Assembly: GCA_003611805.1 (NCBI GenBank)
Contig: RAYM01000029.1
Coordinates: forward strand, 1-64,000
DNA from: a bacterium 1xD42-87
GTDB lineage: Bacteria; Bacillota; Clostridia; Lachnospirales; Lachnospiraceae
DNA: 64,000 bases
Direction: 5' to 3'
The translations under genes were made by a program, and so were the position numbers. How positions within the stretch are numbered: position 1 is the stretch's first letter; each line of letters starts with the position of its first letter. Under the pieces are notes generated by a model. That model saw nothing but the letters and a program-made list of their open reading frames with translations. It was not told the origin of the DNA and did no database searches. Shown here in pieces: positions 43,864-53,363 of this stretch.

Positions 43864-44790
43864 ATGGCAAAAAGAATGTTGGACTGTGCAGCTTCTGACT
43901 TGAGGAATTTTACGAAAGAGGATTATCTGAGCGCCATTGCCGGAAGCGAGGGACGAGTGCTTGCATGTGAGTGTATCGGCATTACCATGCCCGTACTTAC
44001 GGATGTCACCAACGCGGAATTTGCAGCTTCTCTCGGCGCAGACTTGTTACTGCTCAACATGTTTGATGTAAACCGCCCGGTGATAAACGGTCTGCCGGAA
44101 GTGGAGCCGGCGGAGACCGTGCGGGAATTAAAACGCCTGACGGGCCGGATGATCGGTATCAATCTGGAGCCGGTGGAGGAACAGGCGGCACGGGAAAATG
44201 ACGGTACGCTATGGGCTATGTCGGCGGGGCGGAAAGCTACGGTCGAAAATGCAGTCAGAGCCTCGGAAATGGGCGTGGATATGGTGCTTCTGACAGGAAA
44301 TCCCGGAAACGGCGTGAGCAACCGTGCCATTACCGATTCGCTGAGAGCCATGTCGGCACGGCTGAAGGATAAAATGATTTTGGCGGCAGGGAAGATGCAT
44401 GCCTCCGGCGTGCCGGGGGAAGGCGGCGAGCATATCATTACAAAGAAAGATGTGGATGAATTTATAGATGCGGAGGCGGATATCATTCTTCTTCCAGCGC
44501 CGGGTACCGTGCCGGGAATTAGCATGGAGTATGTGCGGGAGCTGATTGCCCATGCCCATGAAAGAGGCGTTCTCACAATCACGGCAATCGGCACTTCGCA
44601 GGAAGGGGCGGATGCGGACACGATCAGGCGGATCGCGCTGATGTGTAAGATGGCGGGAACGGATATTCACCACATCGGGGACACCGGCTATCCGGGGATG
44701 GCGCTGCCGGAAAATATCATGGCTTATTCCGTGGCGATCCGGGGCGTGCGGCACACGTATCACAGGATGGCGGCGTCCGTCAACAGATGA
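43864..44790 (+). CDS. Conserved TIM-barrel-like protein (DUF7916-like)
   Basis: 308-residue cytoplasmic protein, good ribosome site (CGGAGGAAAC). The start KRMLDCAASDLRNFTKEDYL and the later VTNAEFAASLGADLLLLNMF, MVLLTGNPGNGVSNRAI and IHHIGDTGYPGMALPENI suggest a TIM-barrel related to phosphoenolpyruvate mutase-like or DUF7916 proteins (family name from memory). Similar proteins are sometimes annotated as PEP phosphonomutase or as PTS-linked. The reaction is unknown. It sits between proB and a DUF896 gene. Confidence 0.65.
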   Translation: MAKRMLDCAASDLRNFTKEDYLSAIAGSEGRVLACECIGITMPVLTDVTNAEFAASLGADLLLLNMFDVNRPVINGLPEVEPAETVRELKRLTGRMIGINLEPVEEQAARENDGTLWAMSAGRKATVENAVRASEMGVDMVLLTGNPGNGVSNRAITDSLRAMSARLKDKMILAAGKMHASGVPGEGGEHIITKKDVDEFIDAEADIILLPAPGTVPGISMEYVRELIAHAHERGVLTITAIGTSQEGADADTIRRIALMCKMAGTDIHHIGDTGYPGMALPENIMAYSVAIRGVRHTYHRMAASVNR

Positions 44791-44886
44791 CAGAGACAAA
44801 GGACCAGAAAAAGGCAAAACTGGAATAGACCGAATGCGGTAAAAACAGTTACCGAAAGAGAAATAGTGCGGCAGGAGCGTATGGCA

Positions 44887-45102
44887 ATGAACGTAGAACG
44901 GATGACGGCGCGAATCAACGAGCTGTACCACAAATCCCAGAACGAGGGTCTCACCCCGGAGGAGAAGGAGGAGCAGGCGGCGCTGCGGCAGGCTTATGTG
45001 GCGAATGTGCGGGCAAACCTCCGTGGACAGCTTGACAATATTTCTATCGTAGAAAAAGATGGAAGCATCACGAATCTGGGCGAGAAGAAGCGGCACGGGT
45101 AA
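44887..45102 (+). CDS. DUF896 (YnzC-like) small protein
   Basis: 71-residue basic helical protein of the UPF0291/DUF896 family. MTARINELYHKSQNEGLTPE and EEQAALRQAYVANVRANLR are the conserved segments. Bacillus YnzC lies in the SOS-controlled yneA operon and its function is unknown. An ATG at 44881 is too close to the AGGAG at 44873-44877, so I start at 44887 (9-base spacing). No LexA box was noticed here. Confidence 0.88.
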   Translation: MNVERMTARINELYHKSQNEGLTPEEKEEQAALRQAYVANVRANLRGQLDNISIVEKDGSITNLGEKKRHG

Positions 45103-45183
45103 TAGCAGAGGCCGGAAACTACTGCGTCCGCTGCATCGGGTGAAATCCCGGCGGCTTTGGACATAGAGAAAGGACAGGGGAAT

Positions 45184-45852
45184 ATGCGGCTGGCGGGGGC
45201 AGAAGAACAGGTAGCGGAAAAGAAGAGACTCCGCGCGGCGGCTTTGGCGAAACGGGACAGTCTGACTGTGCAGCAGCGTAAGAATTACAGTGTCAGCATC
45301 ACAAAAAATCTGACAAACCTGTCCTGTTATCAGGAGGCGGACGCGGTTCTCACGTATGTCAGTTTTCGCAGCGAGGTAGATACTTTTTCCATGGCAGAAC
45401 AGGCTCTTGCGGACGGCAAGGCGGTGTTTGCGCCGAAAGTTACAGGGAAAGAGATGGAGTTTTATCGTTTTTTTTCTACGAATGATCTGGCGGCAGGCTA
45501 CCGCGGGATTTTGGAGCCGGCAGGCGGGCTGTCGTTTGATGAGTGGATGTGTGACCGGGTGAGTCAAAGGGTTCTGATTTGTATGCCCGGCGCTGCGTTT
45601 GACAGGGCACGGCACAGAATCGGCTACGGCGGCGGGTTTTATGACAGATATTTATGTAAATTATTACAGGAAAGTGAGAACATTGATGCGGCGGCACAGA
45701 CGCAGGCGGGAACATATGGGGCAGGGCATCTGCGGATGAAGGTTACGACTGCCGCATTGGCGTATGACTGCCAGATCTTTGAAGAAATCCCATGGGAGCC
45801 GCATGATGTCTGTCCGATGTATGTGGTCACGGAAAAAGAAATCTTGAGATGA
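45184..45852 (+). CDS. 5-formyltetrahydrofolate cyclo-ligase
   Basis: 222-residue ATP-dependent enzyme converting 5-formyl-THF to 5,10-methenyl-THF. KKRLRAAALAKRDSLTVQQR is the conserved N-terminal segment with the ATP-binding Arg/Lys, and ICMPGAAFDRARHRIGYGGGFYDRYL is the hallmark. The central variable region (about 160-190) is longer than usual. ATG 45184 is chosen over the upstream TTG. It is 18 bp before proA and adds to the folate genes at 23832 and 25540. Confidence 0.92.
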   Translation: MRLAGAEEQVAEKKRLRAAALAKRDSLTVQQRKNYSVSITKNLTNLSCYQEADAVLTYVSFRSEVDTFSMAEQALADGKAVFAPKVTGKEMEFYRFFSTNDLAAGYRGILEPAGGLSFDEWMCDRVSQRVLICMPGAAFDRARHRIGYGGGFYDRYLCKLLQESENIDAAAQTQAGTYGAGHLRMKVTTAALAYDCQIFEEIPWEPHDVCPMYVVTEKEILR

Positions 45853-45870
45853 TACCGGAAAGGAAAGCAT

Positions 45871-47148
45871 ATGATGGAAAGTATGGGTACAGCGGAAATC
45901 AACGAATATTTAAAATCCCTCGGCACAAAGGCGCAGACTGCAAAAACCGTTTTGCAGGGACTCACTACGGAGCAGAAAAACCACGCCCTTACACAGGCGG
46001 CGGACGCGCTTGTGCAGGAGAGCGAGAGAATCCTCTCGGCAAATGAAAAAGACTGTGCGCGCGCAGAGGAGAACGGAATGGCTGAGGGGCTCCTCGACCG
46101 GTTGAAGCTGACGGGCGCGAGAATGGAGGCGATGGCGGAAGGCTTAAGACAGATTGCTTCCCTGCCGGACCCGGTGGGAGAAGTGATGGAGACCTTTGAC
46201 CGTCCAAACGGTCTTCATATCGAAAAGGTGCGGGTTCCCATGGGGGTAATCGGCATTATTTATGAGGCGAGGCCCAATGTGACGGCGGACGCGTTCGGTC
46301 TCTGTTTCAAGACAGGAAACGCGGTGATCTTAAAAGGAGGAAGAGACGCGTTTTACTCCAATCAGGCTGTCACGGCTGTGATCGGTGAGACACTGGAAAA
46401 GGAAGGCATTGACAAAAACGCCATTCTGCTGATTGAAAACAACGACAGGGCGGTGACCACGGCGTTTATGAAAATGAAAGAGTACGTGGATGTATTGATT
46501 CCCAGAGGAGGCGCGGGACTGATCCGCTCGGTTGTGGAAAACAGCACGATACCCGTGATTGAGACAGGCACGGGAAACTGTCATATTTTCATTGACGAAT
46601 CGGCTGACCTCGCAAAGGCGGTCCCCATCGTCATTAACGCCAAGACCCAGCGCATCGGCGTGTGCAACGCCTGTGAATCCCTGCTCGTGCATGAGAAAAT
46701 CGCGGATAAAATTCTGCCTGCCCTAGGCAAAGCCCTTCTGGAAAAAAAGGTGGAGATCCGGGGCGACGAGGCGGTGCGGGCGCAGATACCGGAGGCGCAC
46801 ACAGTCGCGGAAGAGGATTACGGCACGGAATATTTGGATCTGATTCTCTCGGTGAAGACCGTGGCGTCCCTGGAGGAGGCGATCGCCCATATCAACAAGT
46901 ACAATACAGGGCATTCCGATTCCATTCTGACGCAGGATCAGACGCACGCGCAGAAGTTCCTGCGGGAGGTGGATTCTGCGTGCGTGTACGTCAACGCATC
47001 CACCCGTTTTACGGACGGTTTCGAGTTCGGTTTCGGAGCGGAGATCGGCATCAGCACCCAGAAGCTGCATGCCAGAGGTCCGATGGGGCTCAAGGAGCTG
47101 ACTTCCTATAAATATCAGATTACGGGAACAGGGCAGGTACGTCCATAG
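45871..47148 (+). CDS. proA: Gamma-glutamyl phosphate reductase
   Basis: 425-residue aldehyde dehydrogenase-family enzyme, second step of proline synthesis; normal length. The cofactor region [33 protein letters not shown], the loop [12 protein letters not shown] and the catalytic Cys in [20 protein letters not shown] are present. The C-terminus has [31 protein letters not shown]. The ATG has AAAGGAAAG upstream. A 400-bp gap with a promoter follows. Confidence 0.96.
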   Translation: MMESMGTAEINEYLKSLGTKAQTAKTVLQGLTTEQKNHALTQAADALVQESERILSANEKDCARAEENGMAEGLLDRLKLTGARMEAMAEGLRQIASLPDPVGEVMETFDRPNGLHIEKVRVPMGVIGIIYEARPNVTADAFGLCFKTGNAVILKGGRDAFYSNQAVTAVIGETLEKEGIDKNAILLIENNDRAVTTAFMKMKEYVDVLIPRGGAGLIRSVVENSTIPVIETGTGNCHIFIDESADLAKAVPIVINAKTQRIGVCNACESLLVHEKIADKILPALGKALLEKKVEIRGDEAVRAQIPEAHTVAEEDYGTEYLDLILSVKTVASLEEAIAHINKYNTGHSDSILTQDQTHAQKFLREVDSACVYVNASTRFTDGFEFGFGAEIGISTQKLHARGPMGLKELTSYKYQITGTGQVRP

Positions 47149-47551
47149 AAGATCGACTGCAAATCGACCGCAATATACTTATGTAAACCGAATTGCGCAA
47201 ATTATACCCTAAAAAGTGCAATCCGTACCAATCCGGTAGAAAAATAACATTTTTCATGTATAATAAAATATGCATCTTATAAATCAAATGTCAGAAAAAA
47301 GCTGATATAAATGGTACATATATCATATATGACACCCTTGTTACAGGTCACCTGCGCAAAAAAATGTACCGTTTGTGTAGAATTTTCGCTTTTTGGTGAT
47401 TGTATCTTTAAAAATACAAAAAACCGTGATATAATAAATGAACTAACTTGACATTTATGCTGTACAGTTTCTCATCCTGCGGTTTAACGACTATTTTTGC
47501 CGTTAAAATACGCGGGGAGGGCTAAATAATGTATATAAGGAGAAGGTAGGG
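47149..47551. promoter_or_regulatory. Gap before the chemoreceptor gene, with predicted promoter
   Basis: About 400 bp, AT-rich, without a convincing gene. TTTAAA (47407-47412), a 17-base spacer and TATAAT (47430-47435) make a promoter about 115 bp before the chemoreceptor start, leaving a long leader. The leader contains TTTAACG (47482-47488) pairing with CGTTAAA (47502-47508). I did not recognise a riboswitch consensus, though c-di-GMP elements often precede such genes. Confidence 0.5.
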
Positions 47552-49267
47552 ATGAAAAAACAGAAGAAACTGAGCGTAATGGCGCAGCTTGTGATGCTTT
47601 GTGTGATTCCTATGGTGATCATGGTCGCGTTCGTTACCGTCTATGCAATCGGCACTATGAGAAACATGGTGCATGATTCCACGATGGAAGGGTTGGAAAA
47701 TCTTTGCCGAAGCGTATATGCCGCTTATGAGGCGTTTGATCCGGGAGCATATCGGATAGAGGGGGAAACGCTTTATAAAGGCAACTATAACGTTTCAGAA
47801 AACGTGGATATCATCGACAGCTTTGTTGAAGGAAGTTCTGCGGATGTAACGCTTTTCTACGGGGATACAAGGCGTGCCACGTCCTTGCGCGACAAAGATA
47901 CGGGGGAGCGCATCCTTGGCACGAAAGCATCCGACGCGGTTATCCAGACCGTTATCAACGAGGGTAAAAACTACGAGACGGACAACGTTACCATTAACGG
48001 GGAAACCTACTACGCATTCTATATGCCTGCGGTTGATTCCACAGGTAAGTGTGTGGGCATGGTGTTTGCCGGACAGCCTGCCACCGAGGCAAATGCCAAG
48101 ATCAACCGTAGTTCCATGATGATTTTGGGAATTGCTGCCCTCATTCTCATTATTGCCCTGCTTGTGTGTATAAAGATAGCAAGCGCGATTGCAAAGGTCA
48201 TCATTCAGACTGAGACGCTGCTTTCCTCCTTGGCGGAAGGTGATCTGAATCTGGCCGTAAATGAGAGAATCTTAAGGAGAAGCGACGAAATCGGCGTGAT
48301 GGGACATGCTGTACAGAGACTGCTGGAAGAGCTGCAGAACATTATCGGCAGCATTAAGAAAAACACGGAAGCGCTGATGAGGCAGGGTGACAATCTGGAG
48401 ACCATGGCATCCCAGACCTCAACGACTGCGGATGAGATCAGCAGCGCAGTGGAGGATATCTCCAAAGGCGCCGTTAATATGGCTGAGGACATTGAGTCCG
48501 CTACCGGACAGATCTCCAATATGGGCGCTATCATAGAGAAAATTGCGGACAGCGTAAGAGAACTCGACAGCCTATCTGAGCAGATGCATGTGTCTGACGT
48601 GGAGGCTTCCAGGATTATCAACGAACTGAGCGAGTCCAATGACAGAACGACGGATGCAATCAGGAAAATTGAGGTTTCCGTACATACGACCAACGAGTCT
48701 GTTATCAGAATTCAGGATGCCGTTAATCTCATTGCGTCTATCGCCAGTGAGACGAGTCTGCTGGCGCTGAACGCGAGCATAGAGGCAGCAAGGGCCGGGG
48801 AAGCAGGACGCGGATTCGCCGTGGTGGCAACCCAGATCTCCAAGCTGTCTGAAGATTCCGCACAGTCCACGAAGACTATTGAGGATATCATACATCAGTT
48901 GACCGTTGACTCCGAGACGTCTGTTCAGATTATGAATGAAGTGGACGAAATTATCGCGGAGCAGCAGCAGAAGCTGGTACAGACAAAGGAAAAATTCGGT
49001 GTCGTGAGCAATGGTATCGAGGATTCCAGAAAAGAGACCGGCGTCATCAGTGACCAGGCGGAAGAGTGTAACAGGGAGAGGGGAAAGGTTGTGGATGTCA
49101 TCCAGAATCTGTCCGCAGTATCTCAGGAGAATGCGGCTTCTACCGAGGAGACCAACGCGTCTATGGAAGAGATGAACGCTACCATCAATCTGCTTGCCGA
49201 GGCTGCGGGTGAATTGAAGTCAATGGCACAGGTGCTGGAAGATGATGTATCTTTCTTCAAACTGTAA
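47552..49267 (+). CDS. Methyl-accepting chemotaxis protein
   Basis: 571-residue transmembrane chemoreceptor. Membrane segment 1 (about 10-32), an extracytoplasmic Cache-like domain (about 35-188) with [23 protein letters not shown] and [22 protein letters not shown], membrane segment 2 (about 192-212), HAMP (about 213-265), and a signalling domain with the conserved tip [20 protein letters not shown]. No other chemotaxis or flagellar genes are in the window. The Cache fold suggests a small organic acid or amino acid ligand. A terminator follows. Confidence 0.93.
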   Translation: MKKQKKLSVMAQLVMLCVIPMVIMVAFVTVYAIGTMRNMVHDSTMEGLENLCRSVYAAYEAFDPGAYRIEGETLYKGNYNVSENVDIIDSFVEGSSADVTLFYGDTRRATSLRDKDTGERILGTKASDAVIQTVINEGKNYETDNVTINGETYYAFYMPAVDSTGKCVGMVFAGQPATEANAKINRSSMMILGIAALILIIALLVCIKIASAIAKVIIQTETLLSSLAEGDLNLAVNERILRRSDEIGVMGHAVQRLLEELQNIIGSIKKNTEALMRQGDNLETMASQTSTTADEISSAVEDISKGAVNMAEDIESATGQISNMGAIIEKIADSVRELDSLSEQMHVSDVEASRIINELSESNDRTTDAIRKIEVSVHTTNESVIRIQDAVNLIASIASETSLLALNASIEAARAGEAGRGFAVVATQISKLSEDSAQSTKTIEDIIHQLTVDSETSVQIMNEVDEIIAEQQQKLVQTKEKFGVVSNGIEDSRKETGVISDQAEECNRERGKVVDVIQNLSAVSQENAASTEETNASMEEMNATINLLAEAAGELKSMAQVLEDDVSFFKL

Positions 49268-49291
49268 ATTTTTCCGGGAATGAAATGTTTT

Positions 49292-49315
49292 AGGGAGTCC
49301 ATTTGGGCTCCCTTT
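49292..49315 (+). terminator. Terminator of the chemoreceptor gene
   Basis: AGGGAG (49292-49297) pairs with CTCCCT (49308-49313), with a further CC-GG pair toward the loop, and is followed by T residues. Confidence 0.75.
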
Positions 49316-49325
49316 CAAATTTTCC

Positions 49326-49374
49326 TTGACAGGAGATGTGGCATCATATTATAATATGAACAAATAAACATATT
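49326..49374 (+). promoter_or_regulatory. Promoter and likely operator of the ArsR-HMA operon
   Basis: TTGACA (49326-49331), an 18-base spacer and TATAAT (49350-49355) form a near-consensus promoter. AATATG (49353-49358) and CATATT (49369-49374) are an inverted repeat overlapping the -10, containing TGAACA as in operators of SmtB/CzrA-type repressors. Autorepression relieved by metal is expected. Confidence 0.7.
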
Positions 49375-49403
49375 TAAATCCTGATTGGGGAAGGAGGACG
49401 CTT

Positions 49404-49709
49404 GTGGCGGAATCATATAAGGATGAGGCTATTTATGGGCTGGCAGAACTGTTTAAAATATTCGGTGACCCTACCCGGATCAGAATACTGTATGCCATGC
49501 TTGATACGGAGCGGTGTGTAAACGATATTGCGGGGGTTTTGGAGATGAGCCAGTCTTCCGTCAGCCATCAGCTTCGTATTTTGAAAACATCCAAACTGGT
49601 AAAGAGCCGGAGAGAGGGCAAGTCCATTTTTTATTCGCTGGATGACGAGCATGTCCGCTCAATCCTCAATATGGGAATGGAACACATCATGGAAGGAGCG
49701 GGGAGATGA
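49404..49709 (+). CDS. ArsR/SmtB-family metal-sensing repressor
   Basis: 101-residue winged-helix repressor. The recognition region is MSQSSVSHQLRILKTSKLVKSRREGKSIFYSL. After it, DDEHV and the later HIME give Asp-x-His and His-x2-Glu at CzrA alpha-5 spacing (11 residues between the histidines), so a zinc or cobalt sensor is likely. The N-terminal CVNDIA cysteine is at the ArsR alpha-3 position but lacks a partner Cys. GTG start with GGAGG upstream. Its stop overlaps the HMA gene (ATGA). Confidence 0.9.
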   Translation: MAESYKDEAIYGLAELFKIFGDPTRIRILYAMLDTERCVNDIAGVLEMSQSSVSHQLRILKTSKLVKSRREGKSIFYSLDDEHVRSILNMGMEHIMEGAGR

Positions 49710-49924
49710 CGAAAACGTACAAGATCGAGGTGGACTGCGCTAACTGTGCGGAGAAAATGCAGGAAGCTGCGAAGAAAACGGAGGGCGTGGCGGAAGCCAC
49801 CGTAAGTTTTATGACCCAGAAAATGAAGGTGGAGTTTGCGGAAGGCGTGGACGAAAAAAGCGTTATGAAGCAGGTTCTGAAAGCATGCCGGAAGGTGGAA
49901 CCTGACTGTGATATCGCTATTTGA
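49706..49924 (+). CDS. Heavy-metal-associated (HMA) domain protein
   Basis: 72-residue single HMA domain, CopZ-like fold. The metal site is DCANCAEKMQ (CxxC at about residues 12-15). It matches the N-terminal domain of metal-transporting P-type ATPases, but the gene ends at 49924 and a strong terminator follows; no ATPase is present. It could be a chaperone delivering metal to an ATPase elsewhere or the remnant of a broken ATPase gene. Translationally coupled to the repressor. Confidence 0.88.
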   Translation: MTKTYKIEVDCANCAEKMQEAAKKTEGVAEATVSFMTQKMKVEFAEGVDEKSVMKQVLKACRKVEPDCDIAI

Positions 49925-49942
49925 CAGAAAAAGTTTATTCAA

Positions 49943-49990
49943 AGAGAAAAAGAGCGGCTGGTCGTGAGAAACCTGCCGCTCTTTTTCTCT
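49943..49990 (+). terminator. Terminator of the ArsR-HMA operon
   Basis: AGAGAAAAAGAGCGGC (49943-49958) and GCCGCTCTTTTTCTCT (49975-49990) are perfect 16-bp arms including the T-run, an unusually strong terminator. Confidence 0.92.
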
Positions 49991-50012
49991 AATTTTCCCA
50001 TGAAAGAAAAGG

Positions 50013-50041
50013 TTGACGAAAGGCGCGGAAATCAGTAGTAT
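50013..50041 (+). promoter_or_regulatory. Predicted promoter of the lipoprotein gene
   Basis: TTGACG (50013-50018), a 17-base spacer and TAGTAT (50036-50041) lie about 40 bp before the lipoprotein start. Confidence 0.45.
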
Positions 50042-50082
50042 GTTTAGATAGGGGATTTAGGATTTTATATATTCGGAGGATA

Positions 50083-50721
50083 ATGGCTTTGACAAGATAC
50101 AAGATGATACTCACCACGCTGCTTTTTGCTTTTCTGCTTACGGCGTGTGGGGAAAACGAGGAACTGACAGCATATCAGGAAGATATGAATACGTTTTTTG
50201 AACGGGCGTCTGAGTACAATGACAAGATGAATGCCATTGACCGCGAATCCGATACCGCGGTGATTGAGCTTCTCGGGTATCTGGACGCTTTTGCGGAAGA
50301 TATCCAGTGGATGGCGGAGTTGGAAGTGCCGGAACAGTTTTCGGCGGTGGAAAGCCTGGCGGACGAGGCGGACGAGAATATGAAAGAGGCGGTGGCGCTT
50401 TTCCATACGGCGTATGATGGGGAAACGTACGACGAGGGCTCCGAACAGGCGGCGCTTGAATATTATAACAGAACCAATATACGCATCCAGTATATCATCA
50501 CGATCCTGCACGGGGAGATTCCCGAGGGCGAGGGCGTTACTTACACGGAAGAGAATTCTCTTCTGGGCGGCGGTTATCTGAACAAAAAGGATGAGGAAGA
50601 AGAGACGGAAGAATCGGAGGAAACAGTGAGCCCGGATGGGGATGAGGATGTGCCGGAGGATAATTTTGACACAGACGACACGGTTTTCTATACGGAACCT
50701 TCAGAAACGGATGGAGAATAG
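50083..50721 (+). CDS. Putative lipoprotein with acidic tail
   Basis: 212-residue secreted lipoprotein. The lipobox is LTAC with the lipidated Cys at about residue 22, after a hydrophobic signal (ILTTLLFAFLLTAC). The mature part (about 30-150) is helical with YQEDMNTFFERASEYNDKMNAIDRE and a central coiled-coil-like stretch. The last 45 residues are strongly acidic. No binding motif is recognised. It is followed 22 bp later by metH, which may be transcribed together. Internal starts at 50089 or 50104 are possible. Confidence 0.8.
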   Translation: MALTRYKMILTTLLFAFLLTACGENEELTAYQEDMNTFFERASEYNDKMNAIDRESDTAVIELLGYLDAFAEDIQWMAELEVPEQFSAVESLADEADENMKEAVALFHTAYDGETYDEGSEQAALEYYNRTNIRIQYIITILHGEIPEGEGVTYTEENSLLGGGYLNKKDEEEETEESEETVSPDGDEDVPEDNFDTDDTVFYTEPSETDGE

Positions 50722-50743
50722 TGGATTTGAGAGGCGGAGACAT

Positions 50744-53200
50744 ATGAACAGACAGGAATTTCAGGCTTTAGTAAAGGAGACGCCGCTGTTTTTGGACGGC
50801 GCCACAGGCTCCAATCTGCAAAAGAAGGGGATGCCTGCGGGGGTCTGCCCGGAACAGTGGATTCTGGAGCACAGGGATATTATGATCGGGCTGCAGCGGG
50901 ATTTCGTCGCGGCTGGCAGCAATATTGTATATGCGCCCACTTTTACAGCCAATCGGATCAAGCTGAAAGAGTACGGTCTGGAGGCGCAGATTGGGCAGAT
51001 GAATCGTGACCTTGTGGCGCTGTCGAGGGAGGCTGTGGGCGAAAAAGCCTATATTGCGGGCGACCTGACTATGACAGGGGAACAGCTTGCTCCCATGGGA
51101 AAACTGGATTTTGAAGAACTGATTGACGTATATAAAGAACAAATTCGGTATCTGGTGGAAGCTGGTGTGGATCTGCTTGTGGTAGAGACGATGATGAGTC
51201 TGCAGGAGACGAGGGCGGCTGTGATTGCAGCGAAGGAAGTCTGCGACCTTGCCGTGATGGCGACGCTGACCTTTGAAGCGGACGGCAGGACACTGTTTGG
51301 CACAGACGCGGCAACCGCGGCGGTTGTGCTGGAGAGTCTCGGCGTGGCGGCAGTGGGGACAAACTGTTCCACGGGACCCGATAAAATGACAGATACGGTG
51401 CGCCGGATGGCGGAAGTTACATGTATTCCCATTATCGCTAAGCCGAACGCAGGGCTGCCCTCTCTGGATGAAAACGGCAATACGGTTTACGATATGGGAG
51501 CGGCAGAGTTTGGCGGACATATGCGGGAGCTGATTTCGGCGGGCGCATCCGTGATCGGCGGCTGCTGCGGGACGACGCCTGATCATATCCGTGCCGCGCA
51601 GGAAGCGGTGTGTGGTATGAACGTCGTACACCGGGAAAAGCCCAAGAAACGTTTTCTGACCAGCGAGCGGCTGACGGTGTCCTTCGGGCTGGACGACCCT
51701 TTTATCGTGGTCGGCGAGCGTATCAACCCTACCGGGAAAAAGAAGCTGCAGGCGGCGCTCCGGGAAGGCTCCATGGAGATGGTGGCTGACTTTGCGGAAG
51801 CGCAGGAGGCATGCGGTGCAAGCATTCTTGATGTCAACATGGGCATGAGCGGTATTGACGAGAAGGCGATGATGTTAAAGGCGGTCGAGACCGTGAGCGG
51901 CGTCACAAACCTGCCCCTGTCCATCGATTCCAGCCACGTGGATGTGCTGGAGGAGGCGCTCCGCCGGTATCCGGGACGCGCGCTGATCAATTCCATATCC
52001 GGGGAACAGGCGAAAGAACCTCTGCTCGCCCTTGCGAAAAAATATGGCGCCATGTTTATTCTTCTGCCGCTTTCGGATGCAGGGCTTCCGAAGGACCTGG
52101 CGGAAAAGACTGCGATTATAGAGAGAATACAGGAAAAGGCGCTGGCGCTCGGCATGACAAAGGAAGATATTGTGGTGGACGGGCTGGTGGCTACGGTTGG
52201 CGCTAATAAGAACGCGGCAATAGAGACCCTTGAGACGATCCATTACTGCAAGGAGAAAGGGCTTGCCACGATCTGCGGTCTGTCCAACATTTCCTTCGGT
52301 CTGCCAGAGCGAGGGTTTGTGAACACCGCCTTTCTCACCATGGCGATCCGGGAGGGGCTGACAATGGCGATCGCGAACCCCTCGCAGGAACTTCTGATGA
52401 GCTGCGCGTTTGCGTCAGATCTCCTCCTGAACAAAGAGGCGGCGGATACGCGCTATATCCGGCTGATGGATGCCCTTCGTGAAAAGAAAGAAGCGGCAGG
52501 GGAGACTGCGCCGAAAGAGGCAGGAATCCGCCTGAACCGGACGGCACAGGAAGAAAATGCCGCCTCGCCGCAGGACAGGCTTCGCGCCGACGTCCTGAAG
52601 GGGAAGCGGGAAATCATTGTGGAAGATACGAAAAAGGCCATGGAGGAAGGTATAGAAGCGAAAACGCTTCTTGACGAAGTGCTTCTGCCCGCCATCAATG
52701 AGGTGGGAGAGCTGTTTGACAAAGGAAAATATTTTTTACCCCAGCTCATTGCAAGTGCGGAGGCGATGAAGGCGTCTATCGAATACATGGAGCCTGTCCT
52801 CCTGAAGGCAAATACCGGGCAGGATATGCCGACCGTAGTGATTGCCACCGTGGAGGGAGACATTCACGACATAGGGAAAAATCTGGTGGCGCTGATGCTT
52901 AAGAACTACGGTTTTCATGTGATTGATCTTGGTAAGGATGTTCCCAAGGAGACGATCATTGAGGCGGCGAGAGAACATAACGCGCAGGTGATTGCGCTGT
53001 CGGCGCTGATGACCACCACCATGCAGCAGATGCGCCATGTGATCGACTACGCGAAGGAGCAGAAGATGGATGCGAAAATCATTGTCGGCGGCGCGGTCAT
53101 TACGCAGGAGTATGCGGATGAAATCGGTGCGGACGGGTATTCCAAGGACGCGGCGGACGCTGTGAAGCTGACGCAGAAGCTGCTGGGGTTAAATGAATAA
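50744..53200 (+). CDS. metH: Cobalamin-dependent methionine synthase (short form)
   Basis: 818-residue B12 enzyme methylating homocysteine with methyl-THF. Modules in order: homocysteine-binding Zn domain (about 1-290, ligands in GTNCSTG and GGCCGTTPDH); pterin-binding domain (about 305-570, FIVVGERINPTGKKKLQ and LPLSIDSSHVDVLEEAL); B12 cap (about 610-700) and B12 domain (about 705-818) with GDIHDIGKNLVALMLKNYGF, the His ligand of cobalt. The C-terminal SAM-dependent reactivation domain is absent, as in many Clostridia, where separate proteins reactivate the enzyme. ATG 50744 matches the family N-terminus. It uses homocysteine from MetY and folate from fhs/folD. Confidence 0.94.
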   Translation: MNRQEFQALVKETPLFLDGATGSNLQKKGMPAGVCPEQWILEHRDIMIGLQRDFVAAGSNIVYAPTFTANRIKLKEYGLEAQIGQMNRDLVALSREAVGEKAYIAGDLTMTGEQLAPMGKLDFEELIDVYKEQIRYLVEAGVDLLVVETMMSLQETRAAVIAAKEVCDLAVMATLTFEADGRTLFGTDAATAAVVLESLGVAAVGTNCSTGPDKMTDTVRRMAEVTCIPIIAKPNAGLPSLDENGNTVYDMGAAEFGGHMRELISAGASVIGGCCGTTPDHIRAAQEAVCGMNVVHREKPKKRFLTSERLTVSFGLDDPFIVVGERINPTGKKKLQAALREGSMEMVADFAEAQEACGASILDVNMGMSGIDEKAMMLKAVETVSGVTNLPLSIDSSHVDVLEEALRRYPGRALINSISGEQAKEPLLALAKKYGAMFILLPLSDAGLPKDLAEKTAIIERIQEKALALGMTKEDIVVDGLVATVGANKNAAIETLETIHYCKEKGLATICGLSNISFGLPERGFVNTAFLTMAIREGLTMAIANPSQELLMSCAFASDLLLNKEAADTRYIRLMDALREKKEAAGETAPKEAGIRLNRTAQEENAASPQDRLRADVLKGKREIIVEDTKKAMEEGIEAKTLLDEVLLPAINEVGELFDKGKYFLPQLIASAEAMKASIEYMEPVLLKANTGQDMPTVVIATVEGDIHDIGKNLVALMLKNYGFHVIDLGKDVPKETIIEAAREHNAQVIALSALMTTTMQQMRHVIDYAKEQKMDAKIIVGGAVITQEYADEIGADGYSKDAADAVKLTQKLLGLNE

Positions 53201-53363
53201 CAAGCGATTCGGTGAAGGAAGTGTGCCTGCTGTTTGGACGGTAAGAACAGGCGCAAGGGATGTAAACTCCGATATCAGAAATGATGTTACGGATTGTGCA
53301 TTAACTGTGAAGTGAATGGACAGTTACAAATAGATGACAGGTAGAAGAGAGAGGATAACGTAT

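Noticed and set aside
47149..47551. c-di-GMP riboswitch before the chemoreceptor
   Set aside because: I did not find the conserved GEMM core sequences, only a promoter and one small stem.
53201..53363. T-box or leader-peptide attenuator before ilvB
   Set aside because: No T-box core (TGGNACCGCG-like) and no short ORF rich in Ile, Val or Leu codons was found in this gap.
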